From Nostoc sp. ATCC 53789 (GTDB taxonomy: Bacteria; Cyanobacteriota; Cyanobacteriia; Cyanobacteriales; Nostocaceae): DNA of 64,000 bases. The notes beneath the pieces were generated by a model. The model was not told the DNA's origin. It did no database searches and saw only the letters and a list, made by a program, of their open reading frames with translations. The first letter of the stretch is position 1, and every line of letters starts with the position of its first letter. Made by a program: the position numbers and the translations under genes. Where the stretch lies: contig NZ_CP046703.1 in NCBI RefSeq assembly GCF_009873495.1, forward strand, positions 5,856,501 to 5,920,500, written 5' to 3'. This document shows positions 27,339 through 36,897 of this stretch, piece after piece.

Positions 27339-29390
27339 ATGGATTTATTATCCAAGGGCGTGCCAAGAATGAAAAAGCCTTTATGGTCGCCGACACAGTA
27401 CGTAGATGACATAGATCGACTACAAACTTACAAAGTCAAGCTGATGCAGCATCAGGAAGAAACTGCCCACCAGTTGGTACAAAAGATTAACCAAATCATT
27501 GCCAATACCTCATCTACGGCTTTGATGTTGCAAGATATTGCCCAATTGCTAGGAACTGCTTTTGAAGTAGATTGTTGCTGCTTAGTTTCAGTAACGAGTG
27601 AAACATCTGACGAAGCAAGTACTATGAATTGGTGTGCCGATCAATATATGGGGTTGCCACATCCAGAAGAAATGTTTTCGATGGAACAATTGCTTATGCA
27701 CTCGCCAGTGCTGCAATGTGCTGCTGAACCATTGACTATTGAAGATATTTCCATCATTCAGAAGAGTTTGGTAATTGGCTGTCAGTATTTACCCCTACCC
27801 ATAAAAGCTGTTTTGGCAATTCCCACCAGGTTTGGTGGAAATAATAATGGGGTGATTAATCTGATTAAATTCCAACCTTATGATTGGAGTGAATCAGAAA
27901 AACAACTGCTAAAAGAAGTAGAGTCTGCTTGTGCGATCGCTTTTTCTCAAGTGGCGCAAGCTAAACTAATTACTCATCAACAACAGTATCTTCAAAAAGG
28001 CGATCAGTATCAAAGCTTGATCAAGCAATTAACATTACTGAGTCGCAGTAACTTGGAGCTTAATCAAATGCTCCAGTTAGTTATCGCCTCTACTGCCGAA
28101 TCTCTACAGGCAGATCGAGGTTTACTTATACTACTAAAATATACCGATCCACTATTTAGGACTCAAGCTAAAAAACAAATTCCGAAAGCGAAAGCTAGAG
28201 TGGTTGGTGAATGGGCGAAGGCAACACAAATTTGTCGCACTACTAAACCAGAAACCTTAGAACAGCAGTCTTTTTTGCTTTCGGAATGTGGTTTGTGCCA
28301 GCGTCCCTTCATAGATACTGGAAAGGCAGTAATCTTTGATAACTATACAGAGCAAAATGATACTTCGGTAGCTGCTCCATTATTTGCGATCGAGCAATTG
28401 CCTGCCGTCTTATTAGTGCCGTTAGAAAGTCAAGGTAAAATCTTAGGATTTTTGGTGCTACAGCAAGCTACTACTCGCAGTTGGCAAGCAGCCGAATTAA
28501 ATCTTGTGGAAATGGTTTGCGCTCAAGTAAGCAACGCCATAATTCAGTCACAGACATTGCGTCAAGTACAAACTTTGGTAGATGAGCGGACAGCGAAACT
28601 CCAGAGTAGTCTGGAACTCCAGGCAAAGTTGCATGAAAGAACCCGGCAATATGTTGAGCAACTGCGGAAACTCAATGAACTCAAAGATGAATTTTTGAGC
28701 AACATGAGCGATCGCTTGCGCTATCCTTTGACAAATATGCTGATGTCCATTCGGAACTTACGTTTGCCAGGAATTGCACCAGAGCGTCAAATTAGATACA
28801 TGGATATCCTAGAGCAGGAATGCACAAAGGAAATCAACTTGATTAATGACTTGTTAACACTCCAGAAACTAGAGTCGCCTCACGAAGCTCCACAATTAGA
28901 ATCTATAGATTTAAATACTAGAATTCAGGATATAACAATAGCTTTTGAGAAGAAACTCGCAGAGAAGGGATTAAAGATTTCTGTAGATTTACCAGAAGAA
29001 TCGCTAAAACTGCAAACGGAACTGGAGAGTTTTGACCGCATCCTGCAAGAGTTGTTAACTAATGCCTGTAAATACTCACAGCATGATACCACCGTCCATT
29101 TAGAAGCTGTTCACCGAGTCGATCAACAAATCGATCAAGTTATCATAAAGGTGACGAATACAGGACATGCCATCTCCCAAGAAGAAGCAACCTACATCTT
29201 TGACAAGTTCCGTCGCGGAAAAGGGCGTTGGACTCCAGGGACTGGCTTGGGACTTGCTCTAGTCAAGTCTTTAGTGCAGCATTTGAATGGAGCGATCGCA
29301 GTTGAGAGTCTCCCAATCTCGGATTCTGAACAGAGCGAAATTTGCTTCACCCTGACTCTGCCCCAATTTTCTGACGAAAGCAAACCATAA
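27339..29390 (+). CDS. GAF-domain histidine kinase-like protein lacking the phospho-acceptor His
   Basis: The 683-residue soluble protein carries two GAF-like sensor regions (about 50-215 and 235-410), a coiled coil (about 415-450), a dimerisation helix and a C-terminal ATPase domain with N-box LLTNACKYS (~572) and G-box PGTGLGLALVKSLVQHL (~631). The H-box reads EFLSNMSDRLRYPLTN, where S-H-E-L-R-x-P is expected, so Asp458 replaces the His. The ATP-binding half looks intact. ATG at 27369 or a TTG at 27324 are alternative starts. The next gene starts 8 bases after the stop. Confidence 0.8.
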   Translation: MDLLSKGVPRMKKPLWSPTQYVDDIDRLQTYKVKLMQHQEETAHQLVQKINQIIANTSSTALMLQDIAQLLGTAFEVDCCCLVSVTSETSDEASTMNWCADQYMGLPHPEEMFSMEQLLMHSPVLQCAAEPLTIEDISIIQKSLVIGCQYLPLPIKAVLAIPTRFGGNNNGVINLIKFQPYDWSESEKQLLKEVESACAIAFSQVAQAKLITHQQQYLQKGDQYQSLIKQLTLLSRSNLELNQMLQLVIASTAESLQADRGLLILLKYTDPLFRTQAKKQIPKAKARVVGEWAKATQICRTTKPETLEQQSFLLSECGLCQRPFIDTGKAVIFDNYTEQNDTSVAAPLFAIEQLPAVLLVPLESQGKILGFLVLQQATTRSWQAAELNLVEMVCAQVSNAIIQSQTLRQVQTLVDERTAKLQSSLELQAKLHERTRQYVEQLRKLNELKDEFLSNMSDRLRYPLTNMLMSIRNLRLPGIAPERQIRYMDILEQECTKEINLINDLLTLQKLESPHEAPQLESIDLNTRIQDITIAFEKKLAEKGLKISVDLPEESLKLQTELESFDRILQELLTNACKYSQHDTTVHLEAVHRVDQQIDQVIIKVTNTGHAISQEEATYIFDKFRRGKGRWTPGTGLGLALVKSLVQHLNGAIAVESLPISDSEQSEICFTLTLPQFSDESKP

Positions 29391-29398
29391 TTCTTAAT

Positions 29399-30007
29399 GT
29401 GACTAAAGAACAGAACCCAACAGAGAACCTTGATTTCCAGTCTCCTAGTGATGACACCAATCTTGAAGGAGATTTGAGCGCTGATCTAGTCGCTTTGGCA
29501 GCTAAGGTAGAAGTTCAAATTCAGAAAATAGCAGAGCGACAGCGACAAATCAGCGCCAAAGTCCAAATCCCCCAACCGGTGGAAAAAATTTGGAAGGTTT
29601 TGACAGATTATGAAGCCTTACCTGACTTTCTCCCCAACCTCGCCAAGAGTCGTCTAATCGAGCATCCCAATGGTGGAATTAGACTGGAGCAAGTAGGCTC
29701 CCAGCGCTTACTAAATTTCAACTTTTCGGCGCGGGTGGTTCTGGATTTGGAAGAATGCTTCCCCAAAGAAATTAATTTTCGGATGGTAGAGGGAGATTTT
29801 AAAGGTTTTTCTGGTAGCTGGTGTTTAGAGCCTTATTCCCTTGGTGAGTATATAGGAACAAATCTTTGCTACACAATTCAAGTTTGGCCTAAACTCACCA
29901 TGCCAGTGGGAATCATTGAAAACCGCCTGAGTAAAGACCTACGGTTGAATCTTGTGGCTATTCACCAACGTGTAGAAGAGTTAGCCACCAAAAAACCGTA
30001 TATATAA
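29399..30007 (+). CDS. SRPBCC/START-like (polyketide cyclase/dehydrase) protein
   Basis: The 202-residue protein has a disordered start (1-40), a short helix, and a START-like fold (VQIPQPVEKIWKVLTDYEALPDFLPNLAKSRLIEHP ... RVVLDLEECFPKEINFRMVEGDF). These domains bind hydrophobic ligands such as lipids, quinones or pigments; the ligand is unknown. It starts at a GTG 8 bases after the histidine-kinase-like gene, so the two form an operon. A strong terminator follows. Confidence 0.75.
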   Translation: MTKEQNPTENLDFQSPSDDTNLEGDLSADLVALAAKVEVQIQKIAERQRQISAKVQIPQPVEKIWKVLTDYEALPDFLPNLAKSRLIEHPNGGIRLEQVGSQRLLNFNFSARVVLDLEECFPKEINFRMVEGDFKGFSGSWCLEPYSLGEYIGTNLCYTIQVWPKLTMPVGIIENRLSKDLRLNLVAIHQRVEELATKKPYI

Positions 30008-30009
30008 TT

Positions 30010-30045
30010 AAACGCTCGTTCAGAAATAATCCTGAACGAGCGTTT
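30010..30045 (+). terminator. Intrinsic terminator after the SRPBCC gene
   Basis: A 14-bp stem AAACGCTCGTTCAG / CTGAACGAGCGTTT with an 8-base loop is followed by TTAATTT. It also faces the convergent tRNA-Glu and may act in both directions. Confidence 0.85.
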
Positions 30046-30088
30046 TAATTTATCAACTTGTAGAAAGACACGCTTCTACTTTTTTAAG

Positions 30089-30161
30089 TACCCCCAGGGG
30101 AATTCGAATCCCCGTTACCTCCGTGAAAGGGAGGTGTCCTAGGCCTCTAGACGATGGGGGC
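30089..30161 (-). tRNA. tRNA-Glu (UUC)
   Basis: Acceptor GCCCCCA/TGGGGGT, D-arm of the GTCTAGAGGCC type, anticodon arm CCTCC-CTTTCAC-GGAGG, T-arm GGGGATTCGAATTCCCC. A canonical tRNA-Glu, which in cyanobacteria also feeds tetrapyrrole synthesis. Confidence 0.95.
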
Positions 30162-30488
30162 ATCGGACTCAGACCTTTTATAAAATAACTAATTTCCTAG
30201 CTGTTGTCAACAGCTTTTGCGAAAAAAAGTTTTTGGCAGCTAAACTGGGTGGTGGCTAAAGCTTGAAAAGGATACAAAGAGATGGAGAAACAAAAAGGAT
30301 TTCGTAGAAGCTCCTGTGGGAAGCCGCAGGGTGCATCAACGTCTGGTGCTGGTAACTTCGAGAGAAGCTCAGATAGAAAAAACGGTAAATTCTGCCAAGG
30401 ACAAAAGGGTATGATGTTGTACCCTGTAGAGTTAATATCTACGATTTTTTACCAAAGATTTTGAAATAAATCGCTCAAAATCTACAAC
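30162..30488. other. Spacer with a small palindromic repeat
   Basis: About 330 bases before the antiporter. The segment 30303-30340 (GAAGCTCCTGTGGGAAGCCG and CAGGGTGC) resembles the insert in the tRNA-Tyr-like gene. A 60-codon open frame at 30282 overlaps it and looks spurious. Confidence 0.45.
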
Positions 30489-32399
30489 ATGGAAGCATCT
30501 TTTGAAATTACCCTACAGATGGCGATCGCTGTTTTTGCAGGCATTAGCGCTCAAGTGCTGGCTGCATACTTTCGCATACCCAGCATCGTCTTGTTATTGC
30601 TGTTAGGCATATTGTTCGGCTCTGATGGCATAGGGCTATTGCATCCCCATTTGCTGGGCACTGGAGTGGAAGTTATTGTCGCCCTAGCAACTGCAATAAT
30701 TTTGTTTGAAGGCGGACTGAATTTGGATCTGCGAGAGTTAGGCAGGGTTTCAGTCAGCTTACAATTGCTCGTCACTCTCGGAACGCTAATCACACTACTT
30801 GGTGGCAGTATGGCTGCTCACTGGCTGGGTGAATTTCCTTGGAATATAGCTTTTCTCTATGCTTCCATCATTGTGGTGACAGGCCCAACCGTCGTTGGCC
30901 CTTTGCTTAAACAAATCAATGTAGATCGGCAAGTAGCAACACTTTTGGAAGGTGAAGGGGTTTTAATTGACCCTGTAGGAGCGATTCTCGCCTTCGTTGT
31001 CCTCGATACCATTGTGAACGGAGATGCCGATCCAATTAATGCGATCGTTGGTTTATTAATACGCCTGGGTGTTGGTGCAGCAATTGGTGGTGCTGGCGGT
31101 TATCTGATGAGCTTGATTTTCAAACGCGCCAGTTTTCTGTCATTCGAGCTAAAAAACTTAGTGGTGTTGGCGATACTTTGGGGTTTGTTTGCCTTATCGC
31201 AAATGATCCGCAGTGAATCGGGAGTCATGACAACAGTTGTTGCAGGAGCAGTCTTTGCTAACTCCTCTGTCCCAGAAGAACGTCTGTTACGGAGCTTTAA
31301 GGGTCAGCTAACAATTCTCAGCGTCTCGGTGCTATTTATCTTATTAGCTGCCGATCTATCTATTGCCAGTGTGTTTGCTTTGGGCTGGGGTAGTTTATTC
31401 ACTGTTTTGGTATTAATGTTTGTCGTTCGCCCGATTAATATTTTGTTGTGTACCTGGAACAGTGATTTAAATTGGCGACAGAAACTATTTTTAAGCTGGG
31501 TTGCTCCTAGAGGAATTGTTGCGGCTTCTGTAGCTTCTTTTTTTGCAATCTCCCTTACCCAGCGTGGCATTAACGGCGGTGATTCGATTAAAGCTTTAGT
31601 CTTCCTGACAATTATCATGACTGTTGTCTGCCAAGGGCTAACAGCTGGCTGGGTTGCCAAATGGTTACAAATTACCTCTAAGGACGTAACTGGGGTAGTG
31701 ATTGTGGGTTGTAACCCATTGAGTCTTTTGATTGCCCGATTCTTTCAAGAACGGGGAGAAAATGTGGTCATGATTGATACTGACCCCGAATGTCTTGTTC
31801 AAGCTGAGGCGCAAAATCTGCGAGTGATTGCCAGCAGTGGGTTAGATGCTGCTGTTTTGGAAGAGGCGGGACTTGCTTCGATGGGCACTTTTTTGGCGAT
31901 GACAAGTAATGGCGAGGTGAATTTTGTTTTAGCTCAACGAGCAGCCGAGGAATTTAAGCCGCCGCGCGTTTTAGCTGTTTTCCCCCGCGATCCGCAAGCG
32001 AGTATTTCGGTTAGTAATAAAGTTAATCAAGCTTTTATCCCAGACTTAGCGATTAAAACTTGGAATGAATATTTAAATGATGGGCGAGTCAAACTGGGGA
32101 CAACTACGCTAAATGAGCTAGAATTTTCCACTCAGTGCGATCGCATTCAAGAAAAAATTCGGACTGGAGTGTTGATACCGTTATTGGTAGAACGAGAAGA
32201 ACGCTTACAGGTAATGCCAGTTAACCAAGATTGGGAAATTGGCGATCGCATTATTTACCTATTGCATGACCCCAGACCTAGCCTTTTAAAACGTTTATCT
32301 GGTGCTACCCAATCTACTCCCCTCTCTCTAGAAAAGTTAGCGGAGGTTGAAGACCTATCCCTCGTCCAATTGTCCGCTAGTGAGGCTTCTGGGGGATGA
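30489..32399 (+). CDS. CPA-family cation/proton antiporter with TrkA-N domain
   Basis: The 636-residue protein has an N-terminal Na+/H+ exchanger domain of about 12 membrane helices (1-395), with the conserved segments ATAIILFEGGLNL and VVTGPTVVGPLL. A cytoplasmic NAD-binding TrkA-N domain follows (GVVIVGCNPLSLLIARFFQE, about 405-530), and a TrkA-C-like end. It exchanges Na+ or K+ for H+ across the plasma or thylakoid membrane. The soluble domain suggests nucleotide regulation. The 3' end meets a converging gene at hairpin repeat copy C. Confidence 0.88.
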   Translation: MEASFEITLQMAIAVFAGISAQVLAAYFRIPSIVLLLLLGILFGSDGIGLLHPHLLGTGVEVIVALATAIILFEGGLNLDLRELGRVSVSLQLLVTLGTLITLLGGSMAAHWLGEFPWNIAFLYASIIVVTGPTVVGPLLKQINVDRQVATLLEGEGVLIDPVGAILAFVVLDTIVNGDADPINAIVGLLIRLGVGAAIGGAGGYLMSLIFKRASFLSFELKNLVVLAILWGLFALSQMIRSESGVMTTVVAGAVFANSSVPEERLLRSFKGQLTILSVSVLFILLAADLSIASVFALGWGSLFTVLVLMFVVRPINILLCTWNSDLNWRQKLFLSWVAPRGIVAASVASFFAISLTQRGINGGDSIKALVFLTIIMTVVCQGLTAGWVAKWLQITSKDVTGVVIVGCNPLSLLIARFFQERGENVVMIDTDPECLVQAEAQNLRVIASSGLDAAVLEEAGLASMGTFLAMTSNGEVNFVLAQRAAEEFKPPRVLAVFPRDPQASISVSNKVNQAFIPDLAIKTWNEYLNDGRVKLGTTTLNELEFSTQCDRIQEKIRTGVLIPLLVEREERLQVMPVNQDWEIGDRIIYLLHDPRPSLLKRLSGATQSTPLSLEKLAEVEDLSLVQLSASEASGG

Positions 32400-32515
32400 G
32401 GTAGGGGGGAAGGGGGACAAGGGGACAAGGGGACAAGGGGTGAGAACTTGAAACAAGTCTTTCCCTTTGTCCCCAATTCTCCTTGTCCCCAAGTCCTCTT
32501 CCCAATGCCCCTCTT
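32400..32515. repeat. STRR-type hairpin repeat, copy C (convergent junction)
   Basis: GGGGACAAGG units, then TGAGAACTTGAAACAAGTC, then CCTTTGTCCCC and CCTTGTCCCC units. Same order as copies A and D. It lies between the converging antiporter and cytochrome-b genes. Confidence 0.8.
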
Positions 32516-32528
32516 CTTTGACCCTTTA

Positions 32529-33188
32529 TTAACTTTGGGAAGGAATAAATTCGCCTTCTGGTGGTTGTTGCAAATTACCAATTTCTGGCTTTGGCGCTTC
32601 TTGATACATTTGCCATTCCTGCCACAGTAAAGCAGATAAATGCACGATCGCAAGAATTAGCGTCGCCACCGAAATGAGATAACTATGTATTGTGTAAAGG
32701 TGTTCGACAGTAACTGTATTAATCGCTCCACCCCCAGTTAGGATTTCGCGCAGCTGTCCACCAATAAAAGGAATAGCTTCGATGGTTCCCAATTCAATGT
32801 TAAAACGCCAGTATCCTTCCTGAGTCCAATCTAGGATCATCGCTGTCCAGTCCAGCCCGATCGCACTTAAGGTCAACAAAATCCCGCTAATCCAAGCAGT
32901 CAGCCAACTCTTGCGGAATTGGCGACCTAAAAACATCACCACAATTTGAATCAGAGCGATCGCAATTACCGCATTACCAGCAATGTTATGCGCTCTCCAA
33001 AACAACCACCCGTATGGAACTTGTGTATTAATCATCTTTAAGGAGTTATAAGCACCGCCTGCTGTCGGTTCATAGTAAAAAGACAGCAAAACTCCCGTAG
33101 AAACATAAATTAAGCACAAAGTCAGAATCACAACTGACAATATCGTTGCTATTCGTCGCATAATCCTATCGAACTGGGTGCTTTGCAT
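32529..33188 (-). CDS. Cytochrome b6-like membrane protein (PetB paralogue)
   Basis: The 219-residue protein has four membrane helices and resembles the N-terminal cytochrome b domain. Helix D has the bis-His spacing IHSYLISVATLILAIVHL. In helix B the first His is present (WRAHNIAGN) but the second position is Gln (ALIQIVVMF), so one heme ligand pair is incomplete. The heme-ci cysteine of true cytochrome b6 is not seen. No petD or Rieske gene is adjacent. It is likely a divergent cytochrome b of unknown partner. Confidence 0.75.
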   Translation of the reverse strand: MQSTQFDRIMRRIATILSVVILTLCLIYVSTGVLLSFYYEPTAGGAYNSLKMINTQVPYGWLFWRAHNIAGNAVIAIALIQIVVMFLGRQFRKSWLTAWISGILLTLSAIGLDWTAMILDWTQEGYWRFNIELGTIEAIPFIGGQLREILTGGGAINTVTVEHLYTIHSYLISVATLILAIVHLSALLWQEWQMYQEAPKPEIGNLQQPPEGEFIPSQS

Positions 33189-33328
33189 AGCTCACCCCTC
33201 CTGTTCTTAACTAGGTATTTATTACTTTCTAATTTTAACTACGAAATATTAATATATGTTGCACTTTTCAAAGAAAAATAAATTTTTTTAATATTTCCGA
33301 TAAGCTAACTAGCTCAATACCTTTCATG

Positions 33329-33429
33329 AGTGCTGAGTGCTGAGTAAGGAGTAAGGAGTAAGGAGTAAGGAGTGTGAAGGGATAAACCAATTCCCAATTC
33401 CCAATAACTAATGACTAATGACTAATGAC
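33329..33429. repeat. STRR cluster (AGTAAGG and GACTAAT units)
   Basis: Five AGTAAGG-type heptamers (33345-33372) are followed by AATTCCC units and GACTAATGACTAATGACT heptamers. It spans the 3' end of the lipase-like gene; the last unit reaches its stop region. Confidence 0.8.
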
Positions 33430-34138
33430 TCAAATATTGCACCCAAGCTTTTAGGGGTTCTGGTGAGCCATACCAAATTCCAGAACTTCTTGGAGAATGT
33501 CTCACACCTTCAATTACCAGATTTTCTGCGCCTTCCAGGTGAGCAGCTTCAATTGGTGTGATGCCGTCTCCCCAAGTGTTGCCCTTACCACAGGTTAATT
33601 GGTAACTACTGTAAGCTAACCAGCTACCACGCCGCCTTTCCCCAAAGATAGTTTTACCAGCCACACAAACGTAACGAACGTTTTTATAAAAAGCTCCTGG
33701 GTAGTTATTGGTGACAAAATCTAGATTTGAGCGTGTCCAGCGTTCTTGGCTAATATGGGGTGTACCCAAGGTGATGAGAGTTGCAACCAAAGGATGCGCT
33801 TTCCAAAGCGAGGGTTTAGCGTTACTGCCTACCATATAAGGCTTTTCTCCCATGTAGATGCGGGATATCCAACCTCCGGCTGAGTGACCAATTAAGTTAA
33901 CTTGGGTAGCATTATATTGCTGCAATATATGCTTGATTGTCAGATCGAGTTTTTGTAGAATCGGTGTTACAGGTCTTCCGCCAATAGTTGGTAGCCAGTC
34001 GCGCCGTCGCAGTGGAACTGTAACCGTGGGAAAATCTAACTGTTGTAAGGATTGTTCTAGTTGGCGGTAAGCGATCGCGCTTTCTAGATATCCCGGTACA
34101 ATAACTGTCGGTAACGGCATTTTAAATTTTTGAGGCAA
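33422..34138 (-). CDS. Lipase/PGAP1-like alpha/beta hydrolase
   Basis: The 238-residue protein has an alpha/beta-hydrolase core beginning PTVIVPGYLESAIAYRQLEQ and the nucleophile elbow NLIGHSAGGWIS (Ser near 91). The next conserved strand reads LITLGTPH, and an acid (WGDGITPIEAA) and a late His (GVRHSPRS) complete the triad. No signal peptide was seen. Substrate is unknown; lipid or ester hydrolysis is the family expectation. Confidence 0.75.
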   Translation of the reverse strand: MPQKFKMPLPTVIVPGYLESAIAYRQLEQSLQQLDFPTVTVPLRRRDWLPTIGGRPVTPILQKLDLTIKHILQQYNATQVNLIGHSAGGWISRIYMGEKPYMVGSNAKPSLWKAHPLVATLITLGTPHISQERWTRSNLDFVTNNYPGAFYKNVRYVCVAGKTIFGERRRGSWLAYSSYQLTCGKGNTWGDGITPIEAAHLEGAENLVIEGVRHSPRSSGIWYGSPEPLKAWVQYLSH

Positions 34139-34739
34139 TGATTGAAGGTTTGAAACTTTTTTACAAAGAAGTAGTCAAAAATCAAAAGCTATAATTGCGA
34201 TCGCACAGCTGAACTCCTTTTATAAAAACCCAAATAGCTTTGGTGGGGTTTAGGACTAGAATGTCAATAAAATTGTACAATTTACAACAGTTTTCGGGGT
34301 TGCTGATGTGGTAGTATTCTCACATAGGCACTAGTCTCGGACAAGCAAATGTGCCATCTGTTACAGAAGCCTAGTTGACTGGAAAAGCGTAAAAAAACAA
34401 GGCGACTTCAGCAGATGTTTTGATGTACTCAGACTTGGATCTTGACTTAAACTTTAATAAATATCCCAGATATTAATTTTAATTGTGTGCGTCATAAAAA
34501 TAACAAATCAAAAGTAGTAATTTTTCAAATATCTCTTTAGCAAGCTCAAATTTGAAGATATGAAACAGCGTTATTAAACAATTACAAACCTGAAGAAATG
34601 GCAATTTTGGCGTTTTCATTGCCATGAGAGGAAATTATTATTTCCTTAGAGGGACGCATATATTGCGATATTTTGCAATATAGTCGGGAAGAGAAAATCG
34701 TTAGTCAACTGCAACTGAGCCGAGTGAACGATAACAACT
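34139..34739. other. Long divergent spacer with short palindrome
   Basis: About 600 bases between divergent genes, with no gene. A short inverted repeat TATATTGC/GCAATATA lies at 34659-34682, about 60 bases before the downstream start, and could be an operator. A HIP1 site lies near 34197. Confidence 0.4.
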
Positions 34740-36251
34740 ATGTCTTACGTCTCCTTGTTTAAAAATATACCAGAACTCTTAAGCCAGCCAATTGGGATAG
34801 CAGCCATAGCTTCTCTTGGTATCCACGGTGCGATTGCGATGATTGTGCCATTGATGCCTATGGATTCTAGCAAACCCAAAGATACAGCATCATCAAAAAG
34901 CGTCGGGCTTTTGGAATTGACCCAAGCGGATCAAAGTCGTTTGCCAGAAAGCACCCCCAAAATTGGTTTACAACAACTTCCTCCAATAGCGCCGCTTTCT
35001 GCGCCTAACTTTAGCGCCCAAGCTGGATTGTCCCCATTGGTAGCACCGCCATCCGGCAGCCAGCTAGTACTGCCTCCGCTACCCCCATCATCGAATAACT
35101 ATCGAGTCTCCTCATTGCCTACAAGACAGTCTTTGCGGATGATTCCTAGTGATAATTTGCGATTTGATGCTTCTAAATTTGACAACTCTAAATTCAATAG
35201 CAGCCCCAAATTTACTCCATCAGTTCCTCGTGTAAATGTCAGTGATACCAAATACGAGGCATCTAAGCCGTTAGATGTAAATAGGTTGCCAGTATTGCAG
35301 TCGCAGCAAATACCTAATGATATTCTGCAAAATGCTCAATCTCAGAACCTTTCTAACAGTAACCCGATTACACCAGTACAGGGAAATATTGCTCCACAAA
35401 TAACGCAGCCGGTTAATAATGCGTCTAAGCCTATGGCTCAAAACCAGCTCATAAATTCTTTAAAACAAGCTCCAAGGGCTGGGGATAGCTTAACCCTAAT
35501 TAGGGGAACCACGTCACAATCGCCTGATTTATCTCGAACAGGGACTGAGTTGGCGATCGCACAGCTAGATTCTTATGCAAACCTGAGAAAAGAAGTTCAG
35601 CAACAATACCCCAACGCAGAACAAAAACCAGTCATTCGCCAAACGTTACCCACAGATAAGCCAAATCTTCAAGGCTCTGTTTTGGGTGTATTAGTGGTAG
35701 ACCCTGATGGTAAGGTTCTAGATATCAAGTTTCAAGACAAGCTAGTTTCCCCGGAATTGCAATTAAAAGCTAGGGAATACTTCAACAAGCAATCCCCCAA
35801 GGGAGATAAACGGATCAGTTCCTATCCCTTTAACCTAGATTTCCAAAACAGTACTAGCAACAGCACTGGGACTACTCCATTATCTACACCTGGCATCAAT
35901 AACAATCAGCTTACCCCTTTACCAGCAGCTACTTCTAAACCATTTCCCGATCTGCGAATCAGAAATAACCAGATATCGCCTTCATCAACAAGTATTCTTA
36001 AACCATTAGCTGCACCGGGAGTAAATGGCAATCAGCCTGTCTTAACACCCGCAGCTACCCCCAAACCATTATCTGAATTGCAAATCAGAAATAACCTCAC
36101 ACCTTCATCGGCAGCTAATACTTCGAAACCCTTAGTGCTACCGAGAGTCAATAAGGTTCAGGCTACACCCTCTACTGAATCCGATAAAAAACTAGTAGAA
36201 CGGTTGCGTGAAGTCAAGGAAAACAGAGACAAGTCTAATCCAGAAAAATAA
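34740..36251 (+). CDS. TonB-like membrane-anchored Pro/Ser-rich protein
   Basis: The 503-residue protein has an N-terminal membrane anchor (about 17-40, PIGIAAIASLGIHGAIAMIVPL) and a long Pro/Ser/Asn-rich periplasmic linker. A small folded region follows near 315-370 (GSVLGVLVVDPDGKVLDIKFQDKLVSPELQLKAREYF in pieces), resembling the TonB C-terminal domain. The tail has three imperfect repeats (KPFPDLRIRNNQ / KPLSELQIRNN). A role in coupling inner and outer membrane is inference. A hairpin terminator follows. Confidence 0.65.
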   Translation: MSYVSLFKNIPELLSQPIGIAAIASLGIHGAIAMIVPLMPMDSSKPKDTASSKSVGLLELTQADQSRLPESTPKIGLQQLPPIAPLSAPNFSAQAGLSPLVAPPSGSQLVLPPLPPSSNNYRVSSLPTRQSLRMIPSDNLRFDASKFDNSKFNSSPKFTPSVPRVNVSDTKYEASKPLDVNRLPVLQSQQIPNDILQNAQSQNLSNSNPITPVQGNIAPQITQPVNNASKPMAQNQLINSLKQAPRAGDSLTLIRGTTSQSPDLSRTGTELAIAQLDSYANLRKEVQQQYPNAEQKPVIRQTLPTDKPNLQGSVLGVLVVDPDGKVLDIKFQDKLVSPELQLKAREYFNKQSPKGDKRISSYPFNLDFQNSTSNSTGTTPLSTPGINNNQLTPLPAATSKPFPDLRIRNNQISPSSTSILKPLAAPGVNGNQPVLTPAATPKPLSELQIRNNLTPSSAANTSKPLVLPRVNKVQATPSTESDKKLVERLREVKENRDKSNPEK

Positions 36252-36319
36252 TCACTTGCTGGTGATTTGGGATTAAAAACTAGGTAAAGGGGTAGTTATA
36301 AACCGCATCTATACAAATA

Positions 36320-36339
36320 AAACCCACTTCCGTGGGTTT
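36320..36339 (+). terminator. Hairpin terminator after the TonB-like gene
   Basis: AAACCCAC-TTCC-GTGGGTTT stem-loop about 70 bases after the stop, followed by CAAATTTTCTTT. It is also the first hairpin of a repeat type seen again near 45490-45590. Confidence 0.65.
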
Positions 36340-36475
36340 CAAATTTTCTTTAGTCTGCTTCCTGTGGCTAAGTTTGTGTAGCCGTGAGTTTTATTCACTT
36401 TGGCTCTAAGTTGACACCTATGAGTATTGCTGCGCTCGTAAGAGCGATCTATATTCCATACAATTGAGAGCTAGT

Positions 36476-36820
36476 TTACCAGCCTTGTTCTGCATTCTGA
36501 AAAACGTAGGCAGCTACCTCTAGAATCTCTTCAGCACTTAACTTTCCTTTAAAGGCAGGCATAGCATTTTTACCATTTTGGACTTGGTGGATAATCGCCT
36601 CGATTGAGTCGCTATCATAATTTTCTAGGTATTTTGACAATGCTTCCTTTTTCAAGGTTTTCTGGCTAATAAGGATATTACCGCCACCTATATGGCAAGA
36701 AGCGCAGTTAGCCTCGAAAACTTTAGCACCGTTGGATATTTCGGCAGCTAGTGCTGGACTAATGAATGTAAATTTGAATAGAGCGATCGCTATCATTAAG
36801 ATTAATAAAAGTATTCTCAA
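36476..36820 (-). CDS. petJ: Cytochrome c6 (c553)
   Basis: The 114-residue precursor has a signal peptide ([18 protein letters not shown] ... ALA) and a mature c-type cytochrome with the heme motif CASCH and a distal Met (NAMPAFKG). It carries electrons in the thylakoid lumen from cytochrome b6f to photosystem I, the alternative to plastocyanin encoded just upstream. I chose a TTG at 36820 with GAGGAAA six bases before it; an upstream TTG at 36850 would add ten unlikely residues. A hairpin element lies between petE and petJ. Confidence 0.88.
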   Translation of the reverse strand: MRILLLILMIAIALFKFTFISPALAAEISNGAKVFEANCASCHIGGGNILISQKTLKKEALSKYLENYDSDSIEAIIHQVQNGKNAMPAFKGKLSAEEILEVAAYVFQNAEQGW

Positions 36821-36897
36821 GAGAATTTCCTCGCAACAAGCCTCCAGCAAGAGTATAAACGTGATTAATCCCTGATTAAGTCAAATTTGATCAAAAT

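Noticed and set aside
30282-30464. 60-codon plus-strand open frame
   Set aside because: It overlaps a small palindromic repeat, has no recognisable features and ends just before a real gene.
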